Below, one piece after another: positions 1 through 7,636 of a stretch of 38,203 nucleotides of DNA. A program made the translations under genes and the position numbers. Within the stretch, counting starts at the first letter, position 1. Each line of letters starts with the position of its first letter. Source of the DNA: Candidatus Aquivivens invisus (lineage in GTDB: Bacteria > Omnitrophota > Gorgyraeia > Aquiviventales > Aquiviventaceae); assembly GCA_001804415.1 (NCBI GenBank), contig MHGA01000007.1:1-38203 (forward strand), in the 5' to 3' direction. The notes under the pieces were generated by a model. That model was not told the DNA's origin and ran no database searches. It worked only from the letters and a program-made list of their open reading frames with translations.

Positions 1-5
1 CTGCT

Positions 6-1724
6 ATGGCGATGGCGCCGAGGAAGCGACAGGTGCTCGGGCAAATCCTAGTGGAGCGCGGCTTGATCTCCCTGCAGGACCTGGAGGCCGCGCTGGCCGA
101 GCAGAAGCGCACCGAGGAGTTTCTGGGCAAGATCCTCTCGCGGATGGGGCTGGTCTCGGAAGACGTGCTCGTACCCATCCTGGCGGACCAGTTGGGGATT
201 CCCCACGTGCGCTTGCGGGAGACCGTCGTGGAATCCCAGGCGCTGGCCAAGGTCCCTGCGAAGTTTGCCAACCACTACACCTTGCTGCCGATCCGCGTGA
301 TCAACAACACGCTCGAGGTGGCGATCGCCGATCCCTTCGACGTCCAGACGATTGACGAGCTCAGGTTGCTGCTGGACTGCGACGTCAGGCCGGTCTTGGC
401 GGGCCCGCAAGAGATCCGCGAGGCGATCCAGCGGCACTACGGCCTGGGGGCCTCCGCCGTGCAGCAATTGCTGGATGCGGGCAGCCGCGCGGGCGAGCCG
501 ACCGCGCCGGTTACGGAAGACTTGAGCGCTCTGGTGGATGAGGCCTCGATCGTCTCGTTCGTCAATCAGCTGATCCTCCAAGCCGTGAAGGACCGCGCCA
601 CCGACATCCACATTGAGCCCTACGAACGGTTCATGCGCATCCGCCAGCGCATCGACGGCGTGCTGCATGAGGTGCCGATCCCCCAGGATTTGGTCAAGCT
701 CCATCAGGCGGTGATCTCGCGCGTGAAGGTCATGGCCAAGTTGGACATCGCGGAGCGGCGCCTGCCGCAGGACGGCCGCATCAAGGTCCGCCTGAACAAC
801 CAAGAGTTTGACCTGCGCATCTCGGTGGTGCCGACGAACTTCGGCGAAGGCATCGTGATCCGGCTGCTGTCGCAGGCGATGCTCTACAGCCTGGAGCAGC
901 TGGGGCTGGCGCAGGATCAGCTCCAGACGCTCGCGCAGTTGATCGACCGGCCCCATGGGATCATCTTCGTGACGGGACCCACCGGATCAGGCAAGACGAC
1001 CACGCTGTATGCGTGCCTCTCCAAGCTCAACTCGACGGATCGCAAGATCCTCACCATCGAAGACCCCATCGAGTATCAACTGGCCGGCATCACCCAGATC
1101 CAAGTGCATCCCAAGATCGGGCTGTCCTTCGCGCAGGGGCTGCGCTCCATGCTGCGGCACGATCCCGATGTCATGATGGTGGGGGAGGTGCGGGACCCTG
1201 AGACGGCGGAGATCACGATCCGCAGCGCCTTGACCGGGCATCTGGTCTTCTCGACGCTCCACACCAATGACGCCTCCGGCGGGATCACGCGCCTGCTCGA
1301 CATGGGCGTGGAGCCGTTTCTGGTGTCGTCCTCGGTCTTGTGTTTCATCGCCCAGCGGCTGGTGCGCGTGATCTGCCGCGAGTGCCAGGAGGACATGCCG
1401 GCTTCGCCGGCCCTGCGGGAGCAGTTTGGCGTGCGAGACCTTCCGAAGACGTTGAAGCGCGGTCGGGGATGTCCGACCTGCAAAGGGACGGGCTACCGCG
1501 GCCGCACGGCGATCTATGAGTTTCTCGTGGTGGATGAACCCATCCAGCGACTGATCCTTCAGCGCGCCTCCTCCCACGAGATCGCCCGAGCGGCCCAGCA
1601 GCACGGCCCGTCTGCTCCCTCCGGAGGTGCGGGGCGGGCAGGCATGCGCCCGCTACGCCAGGACGGGTGGCTGAAGATCGCGCAAGGGATCACGACCCCG
1701 CAAGAAGTCCTCCGCGTCACCTGA
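6..1724 (+). CDS. gspE: GspE/PilB-type secretion/pilus assembly ATPase
   Basis: Cytoplasmic hexameric ATPase that powers pseudopilus assembly. Visible in order: an N-terminal MshEN-like region (residues about 1-150); the Asp box TDIHIEP near 200; Walker A GPTGSGKTT near 324; Walker B region DPDVMMVGEVRD; His box STLHTND; and a CxxC pair (CREC and CPTC) forming the GspE zinc site. It heads the T2SS operon, with gspF next. No stop lies between the window edge and this ATG, so the true start may be further upstream, outside the window. Oddity: between the conserved helix ending AAQQ and the usual GMRxLRxDG block there are about 13 extra residues (HGPSAPSGGAGRA). The 39 nt behind them match the palindromic element described at 26056 and 29855. 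Family call is certain; the choice between GspE and PilB rests on the pseudopilin neighbours. Confidence 0.95.
   Translation: MAMAPRKRQVLGQILVERGLISLQDLEAALAEQKRTEEFLGKILSRMGLVSEDVLVPILADQLGIPHVRLRETVVESQALAKVPAKFANHYTLLPIRVINNTLEVAIADPFDVQTIDELRLLLDCDVRPVLAGPQEIREAIQRHYGLGASAVQQLLDAGSRAGEPTAPVTEDLSALVDEASIVSFVNQLILQAVKDRATDIHIEPYERFMRIRQRIDGVLHEVPIPQDLVKLHQAVISRVKVMAKLDIAERRLPQDGRIKVRLNNQEFDLRISVVPTNFGEGIVIRLLSQAMLYSLEQLGLAQDQLQTLAQLIDRPHGIIFVTGPTGSGKTTTLYACLSKLNSTDRKILTIEDPIEYQLAGITQIQVHPKIGLSFAQGLRSMLRHDPDVMMVGEVRDPETAEITIRSALTGHLVFSTLHTNDASGGITRLLDMGVEPFLVSSSVLCFIAQRLVRVICRECQEDMPASPALREQFGVRDLPKTLKRGRGCPTCKGTGYRGRTAIYEFLVVDEPIQRLILQRASSHEIARAAQQHGPSAPSGGAGRAGMRPLRQDGWLKIAQGITTPQEVLRVT
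1601..1639 (+). repeat. Diverged in-frame copy of the 37-nt palindromic element inside gspE
   Basis: The left arm GCACGGCCCGTC matches the consensus CCCCGGCCCGCC at 9 of 12 positions. The right arm TGCGGGGCGGGC matches GCCGGGGCGGGC at 10 of 12. The spacer is 15 nt and contains the perfect palindrome CCTCCGGAGG. The total of 39 nt is exactly 13 codons and coincides with the extra residues in GspE. Some arm changes look compensatory (GCAC on the left against GTGC on the right). Homology to the two intact copies is an inference. Confidence 0.55.
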
Positions 1725-1727
1725 AGC

Positions 1728-1808
1728 CGCTGATCAACGCTGATGGCAACGCGGATTCACGCGGAGAACATCGGCGCGTATCAGCGTCTAGATCAGCGTG
1801 AATCAGCG
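1728..1808. repeat. Inverted CGCTGAT/ATCAGCG repeat cluster upstream of gspF
   Basis: The gspE-gspF gap (1725-1845) holds CGCTGAT at 1728 and 1738, then the reverse complement ATCAGCG at 1780, 1792 and 1802. The outer pairs (7+3+7 nt) can fold into a long imperfect stem. The same heptamer in inverted orientation recurs before ribBA (16434-16469). Confidence 0.7.
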
Positions 1809-1811
1809 ATC

Positions 1812-1839
1812 TTGCGAACGCTCATCCTCATGCTATACT
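1812..1839 (+). promoter_or_regulatory. Putative sigma70-type promoter for gspF onward
   Basis: TTGCGA (1812-1817), a 16-nt spacer and TATACT (1834-1839). The ATG of gspF follows the -10 box by only 6 nt, so a transcript from here would be leaderless or nearly so. The same TTGCGA/TATACT pairing is found before ribBA. Confidence 0.5.
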
Positions 1840-1845
1840 CAACGT

Positions 1846-3054
1846 ATGCCCACGTACGCCTATCGGGCGAAGGATCGTGCGCTGAAGGTGGTGGAAGGCA
1901 CCATTGACGCGGAGAACGAAACCGCCGCCGTCAGCCGTCTTGGCACACTGGGCATCTATCCCCTGATTCTCAGCGAGCGCGGGATCCCTCGCGCCGTTCG
2001 TCCCCCTCCGACGTCCGCACGTGCCCCCAGCCGCGTCCTGGCTTACTTCAGCCGGCAGCTCGCCGATTTGCTCAGCGGAGGCCTGTCCTTGCTTCATGCG
2101 CTCAGCCTGGTTGCCCAGCAGACGGACCATCGGGCGCTGCGCGCGGTGATCGAGGAGGTGGCCGATGACGTGCGGGAGGGCCGGGCGTTGAGCGAGGCGC
2201 TCGCCAAGCACCCCGGCATGTTCTCCCCGTTGTACCTCAGCCTGATCAAGACCGGCGAGGCGACCGGCGAGCTGGATGCGGTGTTGATGCGATTGGCGGA
2301 GGTCACAGAGAGCGAGTCGGAGCTGAAGAGCCGCGTGGCCTCGGCGTTCGTGTATCCGTGCCTGGTGCTGCTGATCGGCCTGGGGGTAATCGCGTTTCTC
2401 TTGACCTACGTCGTGCCGAAGCTGACGACGCTGTTTCTGGAAACCGGGCAGCTGCTGCCGTGGCCCACGCGGCTGCTCCTGGGGGTGAGCGCAGCACTCA
2501 GCCGCTGGTGGTGGGCGTGGGCGGGCGGTGTGATCCTCGGGGGATGGGCAGGACGGCAAGGCCTGCGCTCCGAGACCGGCCAGTCGGCTGTGGATCGGCT
2601 GATCCTGCGACTGCCGGTGGTCAGTCCGTTTGTGCGGAAGCTGGACACCGCGCGCGCGATGCGCAATCTCGGGGTGATGCTGGAACGCGGGGTGCCGATC
2701 CTGCAGGCGTTGGATGTGGCGGGCACCACGCTGGCCAATCGCGTCCTCCGGGAGGCGCTGCGTCGGGCGAGGGACGAGGTGCGAGCCGGCCAAACGCTGG
2801 CTCGGGCGCTGTCGGCCAGTGGACAGTTCCCGGTCTTTGTCAGTAACATGGTGGCGGTGGGGGAGGAGGCCAACACGCTCGATGCGGCGCTGCTGAAAGT
2901 GGCCTCCAGTTACGAGCGAGAAACCGAGCAGGCCTTGCGCGTCCTGACGACCGTGCTGGAGCCGGTGGTCTTGGTGGTGGTGGGGGTGGTGGTGATGTTC
3001 ATCGTGATCTCGGTGTTGTTGCCGATCTTTGAGCTCGGGTTGGGGGCGCAATGA
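1846..3054 (+). CDS. gspF: GspF/PilC-type inner-membrane platform protein
   Basis: Polytopic inner-membrane protein that couples the GspE ATPase to pseudopilin extraction. The 402-aa product has two GspF domains (about residues 60-185 and 265-390). Membrane segments are visible near 167-190 (FVYPCLVLLIGLG), around 215-235, and at 374-398 (VVLVVVGVVVMFIVI). I chose the ATG at 1846 because MPTYAYRAKD is the usual family N-terminus; the in-frame GTG at 1798 lies inside the inverted repeat cluster. The stop overlaps the gspG start as ATGA. Confidence 0.95.
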   Translation: MPTYAYRAKDRALKVVEGTIDAENETAAVSRLGTLGIYPLILSERGIPRAVRPPPTSARAPSRVLAYFSRQLADLLSGGLSLLHALSLVAQQTDHRALRAVIEEVADDVREGRALSEALAKHPGMFSPLYLSLIKTGEATGELDAVLMRLAEVTESESELKSRVASAFVYPCLVLLIGLGVIAFLLTYVVPKLTTLFLETGQLLPWPTRLLLGVSAALSRWWWAWAGGVILGGWAGRQGLRSETGQSAVDRLILRLPVVSPFVRKLDTARAMRNLGVMLERGVPILQALDVAGTTLANRVLREALRRARDEVRAGQTLARALSASGQFPVFVSNMVAVGEEANTLDAALLKVASSYERETEQALRVLTTVLEPVVLVVVGVVVMFIVISVLLPIFELGLGAQ

Positions 3055-3539
3055 AACGAGTCCATAGTCCACAGTCCATAGTCCACAGTTCTGCTTTAGA
3101 ACATTCCGCATTCCGCATTCCGCATTCCGCATTCAGACGGGGGTTTACCCTCGTGGAAATCATGCTCGTCGTCATCATCATCGGGGTGCTGGCGGGTATG
3201 GTGCTGCCGCGGTTTGCGGGGCGGACCGAGCAAGCCAAGATGGCGCGGGCACGAGTCGACGTCGCCGCCATCGGGACGGCCCTTGATCTCCACGAGCTGG
3301 ATCTGGGGAGCTATCCGAAGAAGCTTGAGGAGCTCGTGTTGGCCAGCGCGCCCTCAGGGGTTGACGAATCGGTGTGGCATGGGCCGTATCTCAAGAAGGG
3401 GTTGCCGAAAGACCCGTGGGGGCGGGACTACCAGTACGAATGCCTCGGCGAGCCGTGCGCCGACTACAAGCTGTTCTCCATCGGCCCGAACGGTACGAAT
3501 GACGGCGGCAAGGGGGATGACGTCACGAGCTGGGAGTGA
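3051..3539 (+). CDS. gspG: Major pseudopilin GspG
   Basis: Main subunit of the T2SS pseudopilus. The prepilin peptidase site is RRG|FTLVE, with Gly31 at -1 and Glu at +5, followed by the hydrophobic N-terminal helix. The C-terminal half carries the GspG hallmarks LPKDPWGRDYQY, the YKLFSIGPNG turn and the acidic calcium-loop region before the final W-E. The mature part is ordinary. The leader is not: it is about 31 residues instead of a short basic stretch, and it is built from two 7-bp tandem arrays (3059-3093 and 3103-3130). The start is fixed by the ATGA overlap with gspF. Confidence 0.95.
   Translation: MKRVHSPQSIVHSSALEHSAFRIPHSAFRRGFTLVEIMLVVIIIGVLAGMVLPRFAGRTEQAKMARARVDVAAIGTALDLHELDLGSYPKKLEELVLASAPSGVDESVWHGPYLKKGLPKDPWGRDYQYECLGEPCADYKLFSIGPNGTNDGGKGDDVTSWE
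3059..3093. repeat. Heptamer array AGTCCAT/AGTCCAC in the gspG leader
   Basis: Units read AGTCCAT, AGTCCAC, AGTCCAT, AGTCCAC, then degenerate AGTTCTG. They encode part of the GspG prepilin leader (HSPQSIVHSS). The unit beginning at 3066 is in the phase where a T in its last position would give an in-frame TAG; it has C. Confidence 0.9.
3103..3136. repeat. Heptamer array ATTCCGC in the gspG leader
   Basis: Four perfect ATTCCGC units (3103-3130) and a partial fifth. They encode SAFRIPHSAFR just before the prepilin cleavage site. The reverse-complement family (AATGCGG, i.e. CCGCATT) reappears between mraZ and rsmH. Confidence 0.9.
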
Positions 3540-4116
3540 ATCAGAACAGAGACGGGGACTCAAGACGCAAGACTCACGACTCAAGCGAAAGAATCGTTCA
3601 AGTCTCGGGTCTCGGGTCTCGGGTCTTGGGTCTACGCAGGGGTTCACGCTCATTGAGTTGGTGGTGGTGGCAGCGGTCTTGGCCGTCGTGATGGTGTCGG
3701 CGGTTCCCCATCTCCAGCGGGGCTGGGTGAGCGCTCAGACGGAACGCACCGCCTTTCAAGTCGCGCAGAGCTTGCGCGCGGCGAGGACCCTGGCCATCAC
3801 CGGCACCCGTATGGTGGATTGGATATGGGATGGCGAAGGACGGCGGGTCTGCGTGGGTTCCTCCGAGGCGGTCGACTGCGCGGCAGCGGATCCGCATGAT
3901 CGTCTGGCGGGACCGCGTCGCGTGCCCTCGCCGCTTCGATTGGCGGTCACCCACGACGGGCAGGCGGTGAGCCGCGTACGATTTTTTCCCGATGGCACCA
4001 GCCAGTCTTCGACGGTGGTCGTCAACGACGCCGCCTCACCCCGCTACACGATTGTCATCGATGGATCAACCAGCCAGGTGGCGGTCCACGCCGCCACGCT
4101 CGCCTCGCCACGATAA
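3517..4116 (+). CDS. gspH: Minor pseudopilin GspH-like
   Basis: Type IV prepilin-like protein: cleavage site TQG|FTLIELVVVAAVLAVV with Glu at +5, then a GspH-type globular domain (QVAQSLRAARTLAITG...). In this frame no ATG, GTG or TTG lies between the end of gspG and the motif. The nearest start is ATG 3517, inside gspG, which gives a 42-residue leader. The GTG at 3536, which would make the usual GTGA coupling to the gspG stop, is out of frame with the pilin. The leader is made of two heptamer arrays, so start and frame may vary between cells. The product from 3517 is 199 aa. Family call is good; the start is uncertain. Confidence 0.8.
   Translation: MTSRAGSESEQRRGLKTQDSRLKRKNRSSLGSRVSGLGSTQGFTLIELVVVAAVLAVVMVSAVPHLQRGWVSAQTERTAFQVAQSLRAARTLAITGTRMVDWIWDGEGRRVCVGSSEAVDCAAADPHDRLAGPRRVPSPLRLAVTHDGQAVSRVRFFPDGTSQSSTVVVNDAASPRYTIVIDGSTSQVAVHAATLASPR
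3557..3584. repeat. Heptamer array GACTCAA in the gspH leader
   Basis: Units GACTCAA, GACGCAA, GACTCAC, GACTCAA. This is roughly the reverse complement of the GGTCTTG/GGTCTCG array 16 nt downstream, so the two could pair. Confidence 0.85.
3601..3635. repeat. Heptamer array GGTCTCG in the gspH leader
   Basis: Units AGTCTCG, GGTCTCG, GGTCTCG, GGTCTTG, GGTCTAC. They encode the last part of the GspH prepilin leader, ending a few codons before the cleavage site. Confidence 0.9.
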
Positions 4117-4525
4117 CCGCGCAGCACGTCCCTGCGGGGCTTGCGGCTTTCTGCTCATTGAAGCCACGCTAACGGTGACCGTGCTGGCCGTCGGCCTGGT
4201 CTTTATTGCCAGGGGTCTTGGCAACAGCTTGAAAACCCTCTCGGCGTTGGAACAGTCAGAGACCTTGCGGCAGCTGGCCGAATCCCAATTCGCAGAGCTC
4301 GAAACCCACGCGCAGCAAGGCCAGCCGCTTGCGCGAACCGGCTCCTGCGCGCCGCCGCAGGCGGGGTGCCGATGGACGCTGCAAGATCTGGAAGTCCCTT
4401 CACCCGATATCCCCGATGACATCCAGCCGTCCGTTCGGCTGGTCACCTTGACCGTCACCGGCGAGCGGCCCGGAAGTCCCAAGATGCGCCTCCAGACGAT
4501 CTGGCCGGCGGAATGGCTCCAATGA
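4061..4525 (+). CDS. gspI: Minor pseudopilin GspI-like
   Basis: Small prepilin-like protein (154 aa) with cleavage site GACG|FLLIEATLTVTVLAVG and Glu at +5. A coiled N-terminal helix follows (EQSETLRQLAESQFAELE), then a short beta domain. The position between gspH and gspJ and the size match the GspI tip pseudopilin. The ATG at 4061 lies inside the gspH 3' end (56-nt overlap) and gives a 29-residue basic leader. No heptamer array is obvious in this leader, unlike its neighbours. The assignment as GspI rather than a generic pilin rests on gene order. Confidence 0.8.
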   Translation: MDQPARWRSTPPRSPRHDNRAARPCGACGFLLIEATLTVTVLAVGLVFIARGLGNSLKTLSALEQSETLRQLAESQFAELETHAQQGQPLARTGSCAPPQAGCRWTLQDLEVPSPDIPDDIQPSVRLVTLTVTGERPGSPKMRLQTIWPAEWLQ

Positions 4526-5232
4526 CAGACCTCAGACCTCAGACCACAGACCTCAGACCACAGACGACAGACTGGACATCACTGAAGTCTGGAGTCTGGA
4601 GTCTGAAGTCTGAGCGAGGCTTGACGTTCATCGAGTTGCTGATGGCGGTGACGGTATTCGCAACACTCCTGGTGGGACTCTCCTCGCACGTGCGCGGCAG
4701 CGTGGTGGCGTGGCGGCGCGTGACCTCCACGACCGAGCGGCTCCAGCGCGTGCGCGTGGCGTTGGAGCGGCTCACCGCCGATGTGACGAATGCCTTCGTC
4801 TTCGATCCGAGCCAGACCTGGCAACCCGGCCACCAGTTTGCGTCGGATCGGTTCTCCTGTTACACCATTCAACCATCCTCGGCAGCCCAGGGGTCGGACA
4901 CCAATCGGGTGGTCTTCGTCACCTACACCATGGAGCCAAGCGAATCGCCGATGGTGTTGACGCGAACCGTGCGCAGCGTTCGCGAAGCCTCCGACGGAGT
5001 GCCCGGGGAGTCGCACCCACTGCTCGACGAGGTTGAGGGGTTCGCGCTGCGCTACGGCGTGTGGGATGCGACGATGAACCGTCTCGTCTGGATCGATCGG
5101 TGGGATGATCAAGGGCAGGTCCCCGGAGTCGTTCGGGTCGCGTTGACGATGAAGGCGTCGGCAGGGGCGGCTGTTGAGCAGACCATGCTGATTCCGACAG
5201 GAAGCCTGTCGCCGCCTGCTGTCGCGCCATGA
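4522..5232 (+). CDS. gspJ: Minor pseudopilin GspJ-like
   Basis: Prepilin-like protein of 236 aa. Cleavage site SERG|LTFIELLMAVTVFATLL with Glu at +5; the larger beta-rich C-terminal domain fits GspJ, a subunit of the I-J-K tip complex. The ATG at 4522 overlaps the gspI stop as ATGA; another in-frame ATG lies 9 nt upstream. The 33-residue leader is entirely repeat-encoded: seven CAGACCT-like heptamers, then four AGTCTGG-like heptamers that are their reverse complement, giving the peptide repeat TDLRPQT. Confidence 0.85.
   Translation: MTDLRPQTTDLRPQTTDWTSLKSGVWSLKSERGLTFIELLMAVTVFATLLVGLSSHVRGSVVAWRRVTSTTERLQRVRVALERLTADVTNAFVFDPSQTWQPGHQFASDRFSCYTIQPSSAAQGSDTNRVVFVTYTMEPSESPMVLTRTVRSVREASDGVPGESHPLLDEVEGFALRYGVWDATMNRLVWIDRWDDQGQVPGVVRVALTMKASAGAAVEQTMLIPTGSLSPPAVAP
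4526..4574. repeat. Heptamer array CAGACCT (7 units) in the gspJ leader
   Basis: Units: CAGACCT, CAGACCT, CAGACCA, CAGACCT, CAGACCA, CAGACGA, CAGACTG. The array begins immediately after the gspI stop codon. It is the longest array in the window. Confidence 0.95.
4584..4611. repeat. Heptamer array GRAGTCT, inverse partner of the CAGACCT array
   Basis: Units GAAGTCT, GGAGTCT, GGAGTCT, GAAGTCT. The reverse complement reads CAGACTCCAGACTC, the same family as 4526-4574 on the opposite strand. With a 9-nt gap the two arrays can form a long imperfect hairpin in the gspJ mRNA close to its start codon. Confidence 0.9.
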
Positions 5233-6224
5233 CCTCCCGGGGTTCCGTGCTGGCGATCGCCTTGTGGGTGATCGCCGCCTTGGCCGCCGCCGCCGTGGCG
5301 GTGTCGAGCTATCTCTCGACGGAAACCCGATTGGCGCGGTATGTGCTGGCGCGGGCGCAAGCCCGCGCGTGGGCGAAGGCCGGCATACTCCTGGCGATGC
5401 AGCGGCTGGCGCATGATGCCCTGCAGCCGGAAGATGCCTCGCAGCCGGAGCTGACGTACGACTGGCTCGGCGATGACTGGGCGGTGCCTCCGGATGATGC
5501 TCGGCAGACCGATCCGAGCCGATGGCGCGTGGAGATGATCCCGACCCCCGGGGCGGTGTCAGGGACAAACCGCGTGGTGATCACGGTGAAGGATGAAGAG
5601 CGGTTGCTGCCGCTGTCAAAAGCCCTCTTGGATGCGGAGATCTTGACGAGCTTACTGGAAGATCCCGAAGCTGCTCAGGCGCTGATCGAGTACCAGGGCA
5701 ACATCAAGAACGCGAAGGTGGTCGTGTTGGAAGAGCTGTGGGCGCTGCCGCCGTTTCAGGCGCGTCCGGAGTTGAAGGCGATGTTCGAGGAGCACGTGAG
5801 TCCTTATGCGGAGGGTCCGGTCAACATCAATACCCTCAGCCCGGAAGCGTGGAAAGCGATTGCGCAGGACTCCGCAGCCAACGCCTTGATTGACGCGCTC
5901 ACGCAGGCGAGGGATGGGGCAGGGGCGGCGGCTTCACCGTGCCATGCCACCAGCAAAACGACCGCGGCTCAAGAGCTGGCAGATTGCGCCAGGCTGGGCG
6001 ACGTCATGCCCGTGAGCCAACTCTTGAACAGCCTGGACGCGGTGGTGGGGTTCGATGTGCAGTCTTCGACGTTTTCCATCATCGCGGAGGGGGTGGCGGG
6101 TCTCTCGAAGACCGATGTGCGCTATTCGATCAAGGCCATCGTCCAGCGCAACGCCTCTTCCGTGAATCCCATGACGGTTGGCGGGGTGCCCTTTCGCGTG
6201 ATGGCGTGGCGTGAGCTGAGATAA
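5229..6224 (+). CDS. gspK: Type II secretion minor pseudopilin GspK
   Basis: Largest minor pseudopilin, which caps the pseudopilus tip with GspI and GspJ. It starts MTSRG|SVLAIALWVIAALAA and has no Glu at +5, as is usual for GspK. A long alpha-helical globular domain follows, including GPVNINTLSPEAWKAI, the helix-hairpin-helix-like stretch seen in GspK. Two cysteines (CHATS and ADCARLGDVMPVSQLL) are present late in the protein. 331 aa; ATGA overlap with gspJ. Confidence 0.9.
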   Translation: MTSRGSVLAIALWVIAALAAAAVAVSSYLSTETRLARYVLARAQARAWAKAGILLAMQRLAHDALQPEDASQPELTYDWLGDDWAVPPDDARQTDPSRWRVEMIPTPGAVSGTNRVVITVKDEERLLPLSKALLDAEILTSLLEDPEAAQALIEYQGNIKNAKVVVLEELWALPPFQARPELKAMFEEHVSPYAEGPVNINTLSPEAWKAIAQDSAANALIDALTQARDGAGAAASPCHATSKTTAAQELADCARLGDVMPVSQLLNSLDAVVGFDVQSSTFSIIAEGVAGLSKTDVRYSIKAIVQRNASSVNPMTVGGVPFRVMAWRELR

Positions 6225-6229
6225 TTGCG

Positions 6230-7636
6230 ATGCGGCGACTGGTGATTGAGCTGACACGAAGTTCGCTGCGGGCGGTGAGCGTGCACAACTCGCCGACAAA
6301 ACCGCAGGTGCAGCGCGTCCTCGTGGAGCCGATCCACGCCGCACCCGACGGGGCGTGGCTGCGAGGCGTTCTCAAGCCGCTTGAGCCTGCCGGGATGGAG
6401 GTGATCAGCGTGATCTCGCGCGAGCACGTGATCACCCGGATCCTCACGCTGCCTTCGACGCATCGCGAGGAGCTCGATCAGATGGTCCGGCTGGCGGCCA
6501 AAGCCCAATTGCCGTTTCCCCCTGAGCAGGCCGCCATGGACTGGGCGCTGCTCGAGGAACACGACGGCACCAGCGTGGTCCAGCTGGTGGCGTGTCAGCG
6601 GGAGGTGATTGATCGGCACCTGACGTTGTTGCGGGAGGGGGGCGTGGAACCCGCCGTGCTGATCCCAAGCTCGTGGGGGGTGGCGGGCTGGTATCGCTAT
6701 TTTGGGCGCAGCGATGAGCAGCGTGAGCCGGCATTCATCGTGCACGTCGATTGCGAACGCACCAACCTGGTGTTGGTGCGAGGCGATGGCGTGATGTCCA
6801 GCCGGAGCCTGAATCAGGGCCTCGCCGAGTGGCAGGCGTCGCTTGCGCCGTTGCTGCAGGAGCTTGAACGCAGCCTCGCCAGCGTCCGCAAGGAACTTCC
6901 CGGCCTGGACGCCGCCTCCGTGATGCTCACCGGCGTCGGGCCTCTTGAGGAGTGGCGCGGGACGATCGAGTCGCGGGTTAGCCTGCCCGTGGTGGTGCGC
7001 CAGGGCGAGGGCCCGATGAAGCGGCCTGAGATACTCAGCGCGCAGACCCATGCCACGCTCCCGACGTCGTTGGCCGTGGTCATGGGGTTGGCCTTCGCAG
7101 ATTGCCGCACCGCGGTGAACCTCCTGCCGCCTGATGTGCGCGAGGCCCACCGCCAACGCCGGCGGCTGCGCGAGCTGATGGTGACCGCGGCGCTGTTCGC
7201 GACGGCCCTCCTCTGCGGGACCGGGGTGCTGATGAATCTTGTTCACCGCACAACGCACCAGACGCGGCATCTGACTGAGGTCATGCACCAGCTTGAGGCG
7301 TTGACAGGCCGGACCGCGCAACAGCTGGATGATGTGCGCGTGATCGAGCGTCTCCTGACGGGTCGTCGGCAGCTCGCCGAGGCGTTGGCCGCCCTGATCC
7401 AGGCCACCCCGCCAGAGGTGCTGTTTGAAACCGTGACGTTTGAACGCGCCCGCCGGGAGCTGGTGGTCCGCGGCAGCGCCCCGACAACCCGGGACGTGCT
7501 CGATTACCTGCGGGTCTTGAAAGACGATCCCCACTGGCGGCAGGTGGAGCTGCGCTATTCCGCCAGGCGAGGCAGCAGCGCCGAGGCGCTGACCGCCTTC
7601 GAAATCGCCGTGGCGCTGGACGAACGGTCATCGTGA
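6230..7636 (+). CDS. gspL: GspL/PilM-PilN-like bitopic assembly protein
   Basis: Inner-membrane protein that recruits the assembly ATPase. The N-terminal about 300 residues resemble the actin-like PilM/GspL cytoplasmic domain (start MRRLVIELTRSSLRAVSV). A single membrane segment lies at about 316-338 (LMVTAALFATALLCGTGVLM). The C-terminal about 130 residues look like the periplasmic PilN/GspL domain, with a coiled stretch and a small alpha-beta fold. At 468 aa it has the GspL layout, in effect PilM plus PilN in one chain. It sits 5 nt after gspK and overlaps gspM. Confidence 0.8.
   Translation: MRRLVIELTRSSLRAVSVHNSPTKPQVQRVLVEPIHAAPDGAWLRGVLKPLEPAGMEVISVISREHVITRILTLPSTHREELDQMVRLAAKAQLPFPPEQAAMDWALLEEHDGTSVVQLVACQREVIDRHLTLLREGGVEPAVLIPSSWGVAGWYRYFGRSDEQREPAFIVHVDCERTNLVLVRGDGVMSSRSLNQGLAEWQASLAPLLQELERSLASVRKELPGLDAASVMLTGVGPLEEWRGTIESRVSLPVVVRQGEGPMKRPEILSAQTHATLPTSLAVVMGLAFADCRTAVNLLPPDVREAHRQRRRLRELMVTAALFATALLCGTGVLMNLVHRTTHQTRHLTEVMHQLEALTGRTAQQLDDVRVIERLLTGRRQLAEALAALIQATPPEVLFETVTFERARRELVVRGSAPTTRDVLDYLRVLKDDPHWRQVELRYSARRGSSAEALTAFEIAVALDERSS

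Noticed and set aside
5349-5368. Perfect GCGCGGGC-GCAA-GCCCGCGC hairpin in gspK
   Set aside because: It encodes ARAQARAW, a stretch expected in the GspK N-terminal helix, so codon use for Ala/Arg explains it. It could still be structural, but I see no second copy.
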